This document shows positions 26,353 to 34,680 of a stretch of DNA of 64,000 bases, one piece after another (within the stretch, counting starts at the first letter, position 1; every line of letters starts with the position of its first letter). Source of the DNA: JBLHZY01 sp047631555. Its GTDB lineage: Bacteria > Pseudomonadota > Alphaproteobacteria > Rhodobacterales > Rhodobacteraceae. A program made the translations under genes and the position numbers. Location of the stretch: NCBI GenBank assembly GCA_047631555.1, contig JBLHZY010000002.1, forward strand, positions 744,001 to 808,000. Reading direction: 5' to 3'. Below the pieces are notes generated by a model. It did not search any database. It saw nothing but the letters and a program-made list of their open reading frames with translations, and was not told the origin of the DNA.

Positions 26353-27504
26353 TTAGGTAGCAATTTGTTCGGGCTGGGTATTTTCCAGCCGCTTTGGGGA
26401 AATATCGTTAAGATCCAATCCAGACCCAAGAACGGCCGGATGATGAAGGCATTTTAAGATTTGGGCTGCGGCTATGCGGGCAATGCCGGGTGCGGTTTGC
26501 ACGCCGTATCCGCCCTGTGCTGCGAGCCAGTAGAACCCCTCAATTTGCGGATCAAACCCTACAACGGGGGCCCGATCCGGCACAAAGCTGCGCAGGCCTG
26601 CCCATTTGGATTCGACCCTGCGCACATCAATATCAAAGGCGCTTTGGATGCGGTCAATACAGATGGCGATGTCGATTTCCTCGGGCTGGCTATCGCAGGG
26701 CGGCGAGGGGCTTTCATCGGCCGGAGAGGCCAGTAATTTGCCCGCTTCTGGTTTGAGATAGAAGGCTTCATCAGCATCGACAATCATCGGTAAGTCCTTG
26801 GGATCGAAGCCGGTTGGCGCGTCAATTGTGATGGCTGTGCGCCGCCTTGGGATCATGCCGATGGGGCGGGTTTTGGCCATGGCGCCAAGCTCCTCGGCCC
26901 AAGCGCCGGCTGCATTTATCACAGTGTTTGCTTGAAGAATTTTTCCGCCCGCAGTGATTTCCCATGGAGGCCCGGCGCGCAGCTTTTCGACCGGTGATTT
27001 GAGCATGATTTCCCCGCCATGGGCCTTGAACATCGACAAATATCCATGGTGTAGCGCATGCACGTCAATGTCTTGGGCGCGCTCATTGATGAAGGCGCCC
27101 GCGGCATATCCCTTCTTTAGGATAGGGGCGACTTTCTCAATTTGATGCGGGGCGAGCCAGTGCAGATCATAAGCGCTTGAAAGTTCCTCAAACAAGCTGC
27201 GCAGCCCGTCCAATTGATCGGTGCGCGCAATGCGGACCAGCATGCGCGGGCTCAAAAGCGAGCGGGGGGTAAAGCCTTTTGGTGTGTGGGTGAAAAAATC
27301 TTCCGAGGCACGGGTAAGGGCGCGCACGACCGGGGAGCCATAGCTTTGGGCGAGGATTGCGGCGGAGCGCCCGGTTGAATGATATCCCGGCTGGCTTTCG
27401 GCCTCGATAAGGACGACGCGCGCGCCCAAAGCTGCGCATTCTGCAGCCGCGGAGGCCCCCGCGATACCTGCGCCAACAACGGCAATATCGTAAATCTCAG
27501 CCAA
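26353..27504 (-). CDS. FAD-dependent oxidoreductase of the D-amino-acid oxidase (DAO) family
   Basis: 383 residues. The N-terminal Rossmann FAD motif is VVGAGIAGASAAAE with the ribose-binding acid in VLIEAE. The DAO-fold middle and the C-terminal LAAQGGYGVQTAPGIA, typical of D-arginine/glycine oxidase relatives, are present. The substrate is probably an amino acid or secondary amine. It is the first gene of the leftward TTT operon and divergent from the XRE-cupin regulator, with GGAAA/TTTCC half-sites between. The pairing suggests the transporter brings in the substrate that this enzyme oxidises; this is inference. Confidence 0.87.
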   Translation of the reverse strand: MAEIYDIAVVGAGIAGASAAAECAALGARVVLIEAESQPGYHSTGRSAAILAQSYGSPVVRALTRASEDFFTHTPKGFTPRSLLSPRMLVRIARTDQLDGLRSLFEELSSAYDLHWLAPHQIEKVAPILKKGYAAGAFINERAQDIDVHALHHGYLSMFKAHGGEIMLKSPVEKLRAGPPWEITAGGKILQANTVINAAGAWAEELGAMAKTRPIGMIPRRRTAITIDAPTGFDPKDLPMIVDADEAFYLKPEAGKLLASPADESPSPPCDSQPEEIDIAICIDRIQSAFDIDVRRVESKWAGLRSFVPDRAPVVGFDPQIEGFYWLAAQGGYGVQTAPGIARIAAAQILKCLHHPAVLGSGLDLNDISPKRLENTQPEQIAT

Positions 27505-27544
27505 GGATTAAAGCTCCGCGAATCTCTGTGCTTGGTGGGTTCGA

Positions 27545-27589
27545 GGAAAGTCTAAACCGAAATTTTCCAATCGGAAAGTTTGTTTTTCC
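27545..27589. promoter_or_regulatory. Cluster of four GGAAA/TTTCC half-sites, probable operator of the XRE-cupin regulator
   Basis: Half-sites: GGAAA 27545-27549, TTTCC 27564-27568, GGAAA 27573-27577, TTTCC 27585-27589. The central pair forms a perfect TTTCC-AATC-GGAAA palindrome, and the last two form GGAAA-N7-TTTCC. They lie in the 161-bp divergent region between the FAD oxidase (start 27504) and the XRE-cupin gene (start 27666), where one regulator could control both directions. Confidence 0.45.
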
Positions 27590-27665
27590 TAAGCTACGTA
27601 TGGATTTGCGCCGCCCAAGAGCATACGCTTTGAGTTATGAGCAGTAGATTTCGGAGTTTCGCCCG

Positions 27666-28307
27666 ATGAGTGGTACGCAAGAAAACCAAACGCCCGAAGC
27701 CCAAAGTCGGGCTGCTCTGGCCATTCGTTTGCGCGCTCTTCGCAAGTCTAAGGGGCTGACAATTCAAGATGTGGCCGAGCGTTCGGGCCTTGCGATTTCA
27801 ACCGTTTCCAAAATCGAGCGCAATTTGATGGCCCCGACATATGATCGCTTTAGTCGGCTTGCGCGCGGGCTTGGTGTCGATCTGGCGGAGCTGTTTGCCG
27901 AAGAGGGAACGCGCTTTGAGCAGGGCGGAGTGGCCCTCGCGCGGCGCGGCGATTTTGGCTATCACGAGACAGACAATTACACCTATGAGATGCTGTTCCA
28001 AAAGGTGCAGGGGCGCGCGATGGTTCCGATGCTTGGAACGCTTAAGCCCTTGGAAAAAATGAAGTTTGATCGCATGGTAAGCCATGCGGGCGAGGAATTT
28101 CTTTTTGTGATTGAGGGCGAAGTGATCGTTCAGATGGAGAACATGGATCCGGTGACATTGCGCGCAGGCGATAGTCTCTATTTTGATAGTCGCCGCGGTC
28201 ATCTTTATGCCTCCGCTACGGATCAGCCAGCGCGAATTTTATGCGTTTGTACCCATGATGGATCTCGTGAAAACGCCGGAAATGGCGCCTCAGGAAAAGC
28301 CCCGTAA
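27666..28307 (+). CDS. XRE-family regulator with C-terminal cupin domain
   Basis: 213 residues. The helix-turn-helix of Cro/CI type covers residues 17-72 (LTIQDVAERSGLAISTVSKIER). The cupin_2 sensor domain covers about 120-200 (HAGEEFLFVIEGEVIVQME and SLYFDSRRGHLY). Members of this class control amine, amino-acid and small-acid catabolism and sense a pathway metabolite through the cupin. It is divergent from the FAD oxidase/TTT operon and 2 bp upstream of the sulfatase gene, so it is placed to regulate both. Confidence 0.92.
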   Translation: MSGTQENQTPEAQSRAALAIRLRALRKSKGLTIQDVAERSGLAISTVSKIERNLMAPTYDRFSRLARGLGVDLAELFAEEGTRFEQGGVALARRGDFGYHETDNYTYEMLFQKVQGRAMVPMLGTLKPLEKMKFDRMVSHAGEEFLFVIEGEVIVQMENMDPVTLRAGDSLYFDSRRGHLYASATDQPARILCVCTHDGSRENAGNGASGKAP

Positions 28308-28309
28308 AC

Positions 28310-29971
28310 ATGACTGACGCGCCCAATATTCTTTTCGTGATGTTCGATCAGCTGCGCTGGGATTACCTGTCTTGTGCAGGGCATCCCCATCTTCAAACGC
28401 CCAACATTGATCGCATTGCGGCGCGCGGGCTGCGCTTTACCCGGGCTTACGTACAATCACCTATTTGCGGCGCATCGCGGATGTCTTTTTATACGGGCCG
28501 TTACTGCCATTCGCACGGGGCGCAGCGCAATAATTACCCAATCCGCGTGGGCGAGATCACGCTCGGGGATCATCTTCGTGAGGCTGGCATGGAAAGCTGG
28601 CTCGTTGGCAAGACCCATATGGAGACCGATGCCGCCGGGATGGCGCGCCTTGGGATTGCGCCCGAAAGCGTCATTGGTGCGCGCCAAGCGGAATGCGGTT
28701 TTGACGTTTGGGTGCGTGATGATGGATTGTGGGCCGAGGGGCCGGACGGGTTTTATGATCAAAGCCGCTCGCCCTATAATGAGTACCTCAAATCCAAGGG
28801 CTACTCGGGCGAAAATCCATGGAATGATCATGCGAATGCGGGTGTTTCTGACGAGGGCGATTTGCTTTCCGGCTGGCTTATGGCCCATGCCGATCAGCCT
28901 GCAAATATCGCTGAAGAAGACAGCGAAACCCCTTGGCTGACCAGTCAAGCGATTGAGTTTATCGAGGCCAAAAAGGGCGGGACGCCATGGCTTTGCCATC
29001 TCAGTTATATCAAGCCGCATTGGCCCTATATTGTGCCTGCGCCCTATAACGATATGTATGGGCCTGAGCATGTTCCGCCCGCGATGCGATCCGAGGCCGA
29101 GCGGGACGATCCGCATCCGGTTTATGGCGCTTATATGCAAAGCCTGATCTCCAAAGGCTTCTCTAAAGAAGAGGTCCGCGACAAGGCGATCCCGGCCTAT
29201 ATGGGGCTGATCAAACAGTGTGATGATCAGATGGGGCGGCTGTTTGCCTATCTGGAAGAGAGCGGCCAGATGGACAATACCGTGATTGTTTTGACATCGG
29301 ATCACGGGGATTATCTGGGCGATCATTGGCTTGGCGAGAAGGATCTATTTCACGATTGCTCAGTGAAGGTTCCGCTGATTATTTGCGATCCAAGCAAAGA
29401 GGCGGATGCGAGCCGCGGCCAGACTTGTGACGCGCTTGTCGAGGCGATTGATCTTGCGCCGACATTCGTTGAAATGGCCGGTGGGAAGGTTGCGGATCAC
29501 ATCCTTGAGGGGCGCTCATTGATGCCGTTTTTGCATGGCGAGGCGCCCGATTGGCGCGATTTTGCCGTGTCGGAATTTGACTATTCGATAACGCCCGCAG
29601 CGGGCCGCCTAGGCCTTGCGCCACGTGATTGCAGGCTCTTTATGATTGCTGATGAGCGCTGGAAATTCATGCATGCCGAGGGCGGCTTTCGCCCGATGCT
29701 TTTTGATATGAAGGCCGATCCGGACGAACTGAATGATCTGGGCGCAGACCCTTTGCATGATCCGATTATTGAGATGATGTATGAGCGGTTGGGGCGCTGG
29801 GCGCGACGCATGTCGCAGCGGGTGACACTGAGCGAAGAGGCGATTATCGGCAAGCGCGGCAAAGCGATGCGCAAGGGGATTTTGCTTGGGCTTTATGATG
29901 GCTCTGAGGTTGATCCCGAGCTGCTTGTCAAAGTTCAGGGAAAAGTCGAAGATCAACGTATAAAGACTTGA
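28310..29971 (+). CDS. Sulfatase-family hydrolase (alkaline phosphatase superfamily)
   Basis: 553 residues, cytoplasmic (no signal peptide). Metal-binding Asp13 lies in MFDQLRWDYL. The modification motif is CGASR (Cys53-Arg57), where Cys would become formylglycine; the usual third residue is Pro, here Ala. The second metal site is VLTSDHGDYLGDHWLGEKD. The protein could be a sulfatase or a phosphonate/phosphate monoester hydrolase; these two classes share the fold and the Cys motif. It is the first enzyme of an operon with a cyclase-family hydrolase, an SDR and a TauE/SafE exporter, which favours release and export of a sulfur oxyanion. That step is inference. Confidence 0.87.
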   Translation: MTDAPNILFVMFDQLRWDYLSCAGHPHLQTPNIDRIAARGLRFTRAYVQSPICGASRMSFYTGRYCHSHGAQRNNYPIRVGEITLGDHLREAGMESWLVGKTHMETDAAGMARLGIAPESVIGARQAECGFDVWVRDDGLWAEGPDGFYDQSRSPYNEYLKSKGYSGENPWNDHANAGVSDEGDLLSGWLMAHADQPANIAEEDSETPWLTSQAIEFIEAKKGGTPWLCHLSYIKPHWPYIVPAPYNDMYGPEHVPPAMRSEAERDDPHPVYGAYMQSLISKGFSKEEVRDKAIPAYMGLIKQCDDQMGRLFAYLEESGQMDNTVIVLTSDHGDYLGDHWLGEKDLFHDCSVKVPLIICDPSKEADASRGQTCDALVEAIDLAPTFVEMAGGKVADHILEGRSLMPFLHGEAPDWRDFAVSEFDYSITPAAGRLGLAPRDCRLFMIADERWKFMHAEGGFRPMLFDMKADPDELNDLGADPLHDPIIEMMYERLGRWARRMSQRVTLSEEAIIGKRGKAMRKGILLGLYDGSEVDPELLVKVQGKVEDQRIKT

Positions 29972-29986
29972 GATTGGGGAACAATA

Positions 29987-31030
29987 ATGCGGTGGAAGCA
30001 GCGGCCTGAGGGCTCGAACTGGGGCGAATTTGGCGAGGATGATCAGCTTGGCCGGCTCAATCTGATCACGCAGGAAAAGCTGCGTGAAGGCATTGCCGAG
30101 GCGCGCGAAGGGCTTTCCTTTTGTCTCTCTTTGCCGCTCGATTATCCCGGCGGCAATGGGCTAAATCCGCGGCGCAATCCGCCGATCCTGCGCCCCACTC
30201 TGCGCTCTGATGCGCCCAACTTTAACGCGCCCTTGGGGATTGCGGGCCAAGGGCCAAGCGATGTTGTTTCGGACGATTTGGTCATCATGCATTTGCAATA
30301 TTCGACCCAGTGGGATGCGCTTTCGCATGTCGGATCGAGCTTTGATGCCGATGGCGACGGGATCGCGGAACAGGTCTATTACAACGGCTTTCGCGCCGGG
30401 ATTGATATCGTTGGCCCGGATGATATTGCCGACGCTGGCGTTGGCGCGAATATGAAGACCCAAAGCACCTCAAGCGCCAAGAAGCTCGGGATCGAAAACA
30501 TGGCCGCGCATGCGGTTCAGGGGCGCGCAGTGATGATCGATTTGCATGCGCATTTCGGCGATGCGCATAAGCTGGTTGGCTATGATGATTTGATGCGCGT
30601 GATGGAGGCTGATGGCGTTGAGGTCACGCGCGGGGATATGGTTTGCCTGCACACTGGATTTGCGCAGCTGGTGCTTGGGATGGGCGGCGCGCCGGATAAG
30701 GACGCGCTGCATAATTCCTGCACGGCGCTTGATGGGCGCGATGAGAAATTGCTCCAGTGGATCACCGACAGTGGGCTTGCGACCTTGATCGCCGATAACT
30801 ACGCGGTCGAGGCGTTTCCGGCCCGCGAGGGCGATACGTGCTGCGCCCTTTTACCGCTGCATGAGCATTGCTTGTTTAAGAACGGCATTCATCTGGGCGA
30901 GCTGTGGCATCTGACGCCGCTGGCCAATTGGCTGCGCGAAAACGGCCGCTCGCGCTTTTTGTTGACGGCCCCGCCGTTGCGTCTTCCCGGTGCGGTTGGA
31001 TCGCCGGTTACGCCGGTCGCGACTGTATGA
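29987..31030 (+). CDS. Cyclase-family metal-dependent hydrolase (kynurenine formamidase-like fold)
   Basis: 347 residues, longer than the 210-residue bacterial kynurenine formamidases. The family metal motif is usually HxGTHxD...H; here it reads STQWDALSHVG, the TQWD variant of the longer subgroup. Further conserved segments are GRAVMIDLHAHFG, GDMVCLHTGFAQ, and ADNYAVEAFP followed by LPLHEHCLFKNGIHLGELW near the end. It probably opens a lactone, lactam or amide ring. The stop overlaps the start of the SDR gene (ATGA). Substrate unknown. Confidence 0.85.
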   Translation: MRWKQRPEGSNWGEFGEDDQLGRLNLITQEKLREGIAEAREGLSFCLSLPLDYPGGNGLNPRRNPPILRPTLRSDAPNFNAPLGIAGQGPSDVVSDDLVIMHLQYSTQWDALSHVGSSFDADGDGIAEQVYYNGFRAGIDIVGPDDIADAGVGANMKTQSTSSAKKLGIENMAAHAVQGRAVMIDLHAHFGDAHKLVGYDDLMRVMEADGVEVTRGDMVCLHTGFAQLVLGMGGAPDKDALHNSCTALDGRDEKLLQWITDSGLATLIADNYAVEAFPAREGDTCCALLPLHEHCLFKNGIHLGELWHLTPLANWLRENGRSRFLLTAPPLRLPGAVGSPVTPVATV

Positions 31031-31722
31031 ACCGGGTTCTGATTACCGGGGGCGGAGCGGGCATCGGCGCGGCGATCGCGGCGCGCTGCCGGGCTGATGG
31101 ATTTGAGCCGATTACGATTGATCTCAGGGACGGAGATATTGCCGCTGATCTTAGTGACGAGGCACAGGTTGCCCGCGCTGTTGAGGAGGCGCTCCGGGGT
31201 GGGCCGATCACACGGCTGGTCAATAATGTCGGCCTCGTGGCGCCAAATGCACTGGCTGATCAAACGCTTGAGGAATTCGATCGCGCAGTTGCGTTGAACT
31301 TGCGCGCGACGCTGCAAGTGACCCAGGCCTTACTGCCTGGAATGCGCGCGGCGGGCTTTGGGCGGATCGTCAATATGGCTTCGCGGGCGGCTTTGGGCAA
31401 AGAGCTGCGCACCGCTTATGCCGCGACCAAGGCAGGCCTGATTGGCATGGCCAAAACATGGGCGCTTGAGCTTGGCCCCGACGGGATTACCGCCAATGCC
31501 ATTGGCCCCGGCCCCATTCGCACCGAGCTGTTTGATCGCGCCAACCCGCCCGGTGCGCCGCGTACACAGGCGATCATTGATGCAGTGCCAGTGCGCCGCG
31601 TGGGCACGCCAGAGGATGTTGCTCATGCGGCGAGCTATTTGCTTGATGAGCGTTCTGGTTTTGTGACGGGGCAGGTGCTTTATGTCTGTGGCGGGATGAC
31701 TGTCGGCGCGGCGGGCGCTTAG
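31027..31722 (+). CDS. Short-chain dehydrogenase/reductase
   Basis: 231 residues. Cofactor motif TGGGAGIG (residues 7-14), NNVG near 75-80, catalytic Tyr and Lys in AYAATKAG, and the C-terminal SGFVTGQVLYVCGGM typical of FabG-like SDRs. The start at 31027 overlaps the stop of the cyclase gene as ATGA; longer in-frame starts would lie inside that gene. NAD(H) or NADP(H) preference cannot be fixed. Third enzyme of the sulfatase operon. Confidence 0.92.
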   Translation: MNRVLITGGGAGIGAAIAARCRADGFEPITIDLRDGDIAADLSDEAQVARAVEEALRGGPITRLVNNVGLVAPNALADQTLEEFDRAVALNLRATLQVTQALLPGMRAAGFGRIVNMASRAALGKELRTAYAATKAGLIGMAKTWALELGPDGITANAIGPGPIRTELFDRANPPGAPRTQAIIDAVPVRRVGTPEDVAHAASYLLDERSGFVTGQVLYVCGGMTVGAAGA

Positions 31723-31854
31723 CCTACGAAAAGCTTTGCATCGTCCGCGCTTTCGTGGTTTTGCGCGCGGTTGAATTTAGTATGCCAATGTATACAGTCT
31801 CGGGTATGCTTGTGAAAACCAATTCCGAACCGTCCAGTAGAGCAGAACTTATAG

Positions 31855-32610
31855 ATGTTTGATTTCTTCTCCTTTGCCTTTGCAGGGTTAGAGTCGGGCG
31901 CTTTTGCTGCGCTCTTAATGACGAGTTTTGCAGGCTCTTTTATCACTGTCTCGCTGGGGATCGGTGGGGGCACGCTTTTGATTGCGGTGATGGCGAGTTT
32001 GATGCCTGCGGCGGCGCTGATCCCCGTGCACGGCGTTGTGCAGCTTGGATCAAACCTGACGCGCGCAGGGCTTTTGCGCCGCCATATCCACTGGCGCCCG
32101 CTTGTTGGTTTTGGGGCGGGTTCGCTGATCGGGGTATTTCTTGGCGGAATGATTGCGGTTGAGCTGTCGCCTGCTCTGGTTCAAATCGGAATTGGCTGTT
32201 TTGTGATCTGGAATGTGTTGATGCGCGCGCCCAAATGGCTCTCAACGATCCCGTGGGTGATTGGCGGCGTCACCAGCTTTTTGACAATGTTTTTCGGCGC
32301 TTCCGGTGTTTTTGTGGCGAGTTTTACCAAGTCTCTGTACCTTGAACGCCAAGCCCATGTGGCGACCCACGCCGGCCTGATGACCATTCAGCACACTCTG
32401 AAAATCCTAGCTTTTGGCATTCTTGGTTTTGCCTTTGGGCCGTGGGTATTTTTCATTGCGCTGATGATTGGTGCGGGGTTTTTGGGAACGCTGATCGGGC
32501 GCGCCGTGTTGCTGCGGATCAACGACAAGGCCTTCAAGCGGGGTCTCGATATCGTTCTTGTTTTGATTTCGCTACGGCTGATTTGGAACGGTTTGGGCCT
32601 TGGCGTTTAG
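31855..32610 (+). CDS. Sulfite/organosulfonate exporter, TauE/SafE family
   Basis: 251 residues with about 7-8 hydrophobic helices. The family's repeated half-sites appear as GIGGGTLLIAVMASLMPAAA near residues 40-60 and FFGASGVFVASFTKSLYL near 143-160. TauE/SafE proteins move sulfite, sulfonates and other anions across the inner membrane. It lies 132 bp after the SDR on the same strand. The link to the sulfatase gene suggests export of released sulfite or sulfate, though the gap leaves room for a separate promoter. The stop overlaps the M20 gene stop (TTAG). Confidence 0.88.
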   Translation: MFDFFSFAFAGLESGAFAALLMTSFAGSFITVSLGIGGGTLLIAVMASLMPAAALIPVHGVVQLGSNLTRAGLLRRHIHWRPLVGFGAGSLIGVFLGGMIAVELSPALVQIGIGCFVIWNVLMRAPKWLSTIPWVIGGVTSFLTMFFGASGVFVASFTKSLYLERQAHVATHAGLMTIQHTLKILAFGILGFAFGPWVFFIALMIGAGFLGTLIGRAVLLRINDKAFKRGLDIVLVLISLRLIWNGLGLGV

Positions 32611-33824
32611 GCCCTAATCTGGGTTAGCGCGGCGGCGAGCGCATTGATTGCCGCGCTCATATCGGCCGCGCTTGCGAACTCATCTGGGTGATGGCTCAAC
32701 CCTTTGGTGCAACGGACGAAAAGCATCGCGATTGGGCAGAGATCGGCCATGGCAGAGGCGTCATGGGTTGCGCCCGAGGGCAGGGTAAAGCTTGGATGAC
32801 CGAGCGCCTCCAAAGCGATGTTGAGAGCGTCAATCAAAGGCGGCGCGCATTGGACCGCCAGTTGCTCATAGGTGCAGCGCATGGTGAATTCAGTGCCGGA
32901 GGCGCGCGCGATCTCATTGCCAATTGCGCGCATCTGGTCGGCAAAGTCGAGGCGCGCCTTGTCGGCTTCGCTTCGAATTTCAAGCGTAAGGGTGGCGGCG
33001 TTTGGGATGGCATTGACAACATCTGGCGCGATTGAAAGGGCCCCGACCGTGGCGCGGAGGGTTTCGGCTGTATTGGCGCGATCTGAAACTTCGGCTATGA
33101 ACCGCGCGGCGGCCACGAGCGCATCTTTGCGCCCCTTCATCGGGACCGTTCCGGCATGGCCCGTTTCACCGCGAAAGATAACCTCGTTGCGCTCAATTCC
33201 GCAGATACCGGAGACAACGCCAAGTGCAAGGTCATGCGTTTCTAGGACGGGGCCTTGTTCGATATGAGTCTCGATATATCCTATAATATCATCGGGTTGG
33301 CGGCGTTGATCCGCAATCGTATCTGGGGCGCCGCCAAAGCTCTTAAGGGCCTTAGAAAGCGAAACACCGTCGCGATCCTGCATGGCCAAAGTTTCGGGGT
33401 CAAAGGTGCCGGCAAGCGCGCGCGGGCCCATCAGAGCGGTTGGAAAACGTGCGCCTTCCTCATCCGCAAAGGCCAGAACCTCGACAGAAAAGGGCAGCTC
33501 AATTTCGCAGTCTTTGAGCTTTTCCAGCGCCAGACAGGCAAGCGCGATCCCCATAATTCCATCATAGCGCCCGCCGTTGCGAACGGAGTCTTGATGCGAT
33601 CCAAGCAGCAAGGTTTTTGCGCCCATTGGCCCTTCCAAACGGCCGATCAACGTCGCGGAGCTGTCCATGCGCACAGTTAGCCCGGCGCGCTCCATCCAGT
33701 TTGTGATCTGTGCATTGGCGCGACGGTGTTCGTCGGTGAAGGGAAAGCGTGTGACGCCGATATGATCTTTCGAACACTCAGCGATTTGGGCCAATCTTTC
33801 TTGGGCTAAGGCTCCGTAGGGCAT
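32607..33824 (-). CDS. M20-family Zn-dependent amidohydrolase (N-carbamoyl-L-amino-acid hydrolase / allantoate amidohydrolase type)
   Basis: 405 residues. Metal ligands of the family are visible: His-Asp in LLGSHQDSVRNGGRYDG, Glu-Glu in ADEEGARFP, His in YIETHIEQGPVLE, and the C-terminal LSHHPDEF. The dimerisation-domain motif GETGHAGTVPM is also typical of the hydantoinase/carbamoylase group. It cleaves a carbamoyl or other amide bond in the cytoplasm. AGGAAG precedes the ATG at 33824, and a TTTATCATGA box lies 12 bp upstream. Divergent from the GntR gene. Confidence 0.9.
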   Translation of the reverse strand: MPYGALAQERLAQIAECSKDHIGVTRFPFTDEHRRANAQITNWMERAGLTVRMDSSATLIGRLEGPMGAKTLLLGSHQDSVRNGGRYDGIMGIALACLALEKLKDCEIELPFSVEVLAFADEEGARFPTALMGPRALAGTFDPETLAMQDRDGVSLSKALKSFGGAPDTIADQRRQPDDIIGYIETHIEQGPVLETHDLALGVVSGICGIERNEVIFRGETGHAGTVPMKGRKDALVAAARFIAEVSDRANTAETLRATVGALSIAPDVVNAIPNAATLTLEIRSEADKARLDFADQMRAIGNEIARASGTEFTMRCTYEQLAVQCAPPLIDALNIALEALGHPSFTLPSGATHDASAMADLCPIAMLFVRCTKGLSHHPDEFASAADMSAAINALAAALTQIRA

Positions 33825-33835
33825 CGGACTTCCTA

Positions 33836-33845
33836 TTTATCATGA
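33836..33845 (+). promoter_or_regulatory. GntR box 1 (TTTATCATGA), in front of the M20 hydrolase
   Basis: TTTATCATGA followed by TTAAT, an imperfect palindrome centred on CATG at 33841-33844, 12 bp from the M20 start. It is one of four copies at the four gene starts of this locus. Confidence 0.55.
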
Positions 33846-33886
33846 TTAATTTAGCTCTACACATCCCGCTGCGCTTGGTCTAGTTA

Positions 33887-33896
33887 TTTATCATGA
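33887..33896 (+). promoter_or_regulatory. GntR box 2 (TTTATCATGA), in front of the GntR gene
   Basis: The same 10-mer, CATG at 33892-33895, 17 bp upstream of the regulator's own start. This is an autoregulatory position. Confidence 0.55.
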
Positions 33897-33912
33897 GGAA
33901 AAAGAAACTGGG

Positions 33913-34680
33913 ATGGCGATGAAAGACGACGCGGCGCAAGCAAAACCTCCCAAAAGATCGCGCCCTGTTCGGGTTGCGGATGAGATCAAGCAATGGGTTG
34001 TTGAACGGGATTTGCGCAAGGGCGACAAGCTGCCAAATGAAGCGGCGATGATCGCGCAGTTCAAGGTTTCTAAAGGGACGGTGCGCGAGGCGATGCGCAT
34101 TTTGGAAGCGCAGGGTTTGATCGTTACCAAAACCGGGCCGGGCGGGGGCAGCTCTGTTGGCGAAGTGAGCCAAGATCGCGCCGCTTCATTGCTTGCTAAC
34201 TACTTCTATTTCAAAGACCTTTCGATTGCGGATATCTATCAGATGCGCAAAGCTCTAGAGCCGGAACTCGCCGCCTCATTGGCGGGCACTTTGAGCAGCG
34301 ATCAGCTTGCCGAGCTTGACGCGCTGGCGCATCAAAACCCCAATCCTGCGACCAATTCCGAAGAAGAAAAAGAGCAGCATATCGCCTCGCTCGCTTTTCA
34401 TGCTTTGTTGGCGCGGATGTCGGACAATCACCTGCTTGATTTTGTCATCTCGTTTATGGCGCGCATTTTGGCGGATTTGACCGTGTATCGCCGCCTTTAT
34501 GAGCCGCCCAATCACGAGCTTTGGGCGCGCGGGCGCAAGCACCAGATTGATTTGGTACAGGCGTTGCGCGATGGCGATGCCACGCGCGCGCGCGCGATCA
34601 TGCTCTCTCATATGGAGAGCGCCGAGGCATTGATGCAGGCGCAGGAAGTCAGTCTTTCGCGCCGCTTTATGGAAGATTAG
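33913..34680 (+). CDS. GntR-family regulator, FadR/FCD subfamily
   Basis: 255 residues. Winged helix-turn-helix at about 18-82 with KGDKLPNEAAMIAQFKVSKG and GTVREAMRILEAQGLI. The helical FCD ligand domain at about 95-235 has the metal-binding-type segments DIYQMRKALEP, FHALLARMSDNH and HQIDLVQALRDGD. Members usually repress uptake and catabolism genes and sense the substrate. Four TTTATCATGA boxes lie in the two intergenic regions that flank this gene and its neighbour, so its regulon can be predicted locally. The stop shares TTAG with the convergent DUF1028 gene. The start could also be the second Met, 6 bp later. Confidence 0.93.
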   Translation: MAMKDDAAQAKPPKRSRPVRVADEIKQWVVERDLRKGDKLPNEAAMIAQFKVSKGTVREAMRILEAQGLIVTKTGPGGGSSVGEVSQDRAASLLANYFYFKDLSIADIYQMRKALEPELAASLAGTLSSDQLAELDALAHQNPNPATNSEEEKEQHIASLAFHALLARMSDNHLLDFVISFMARILADLTVYRRLYEPPNHELWARGRKHQIDLVQALRDGDATRARAIMLSHMESAEALMQAQEVSLSRRFMED

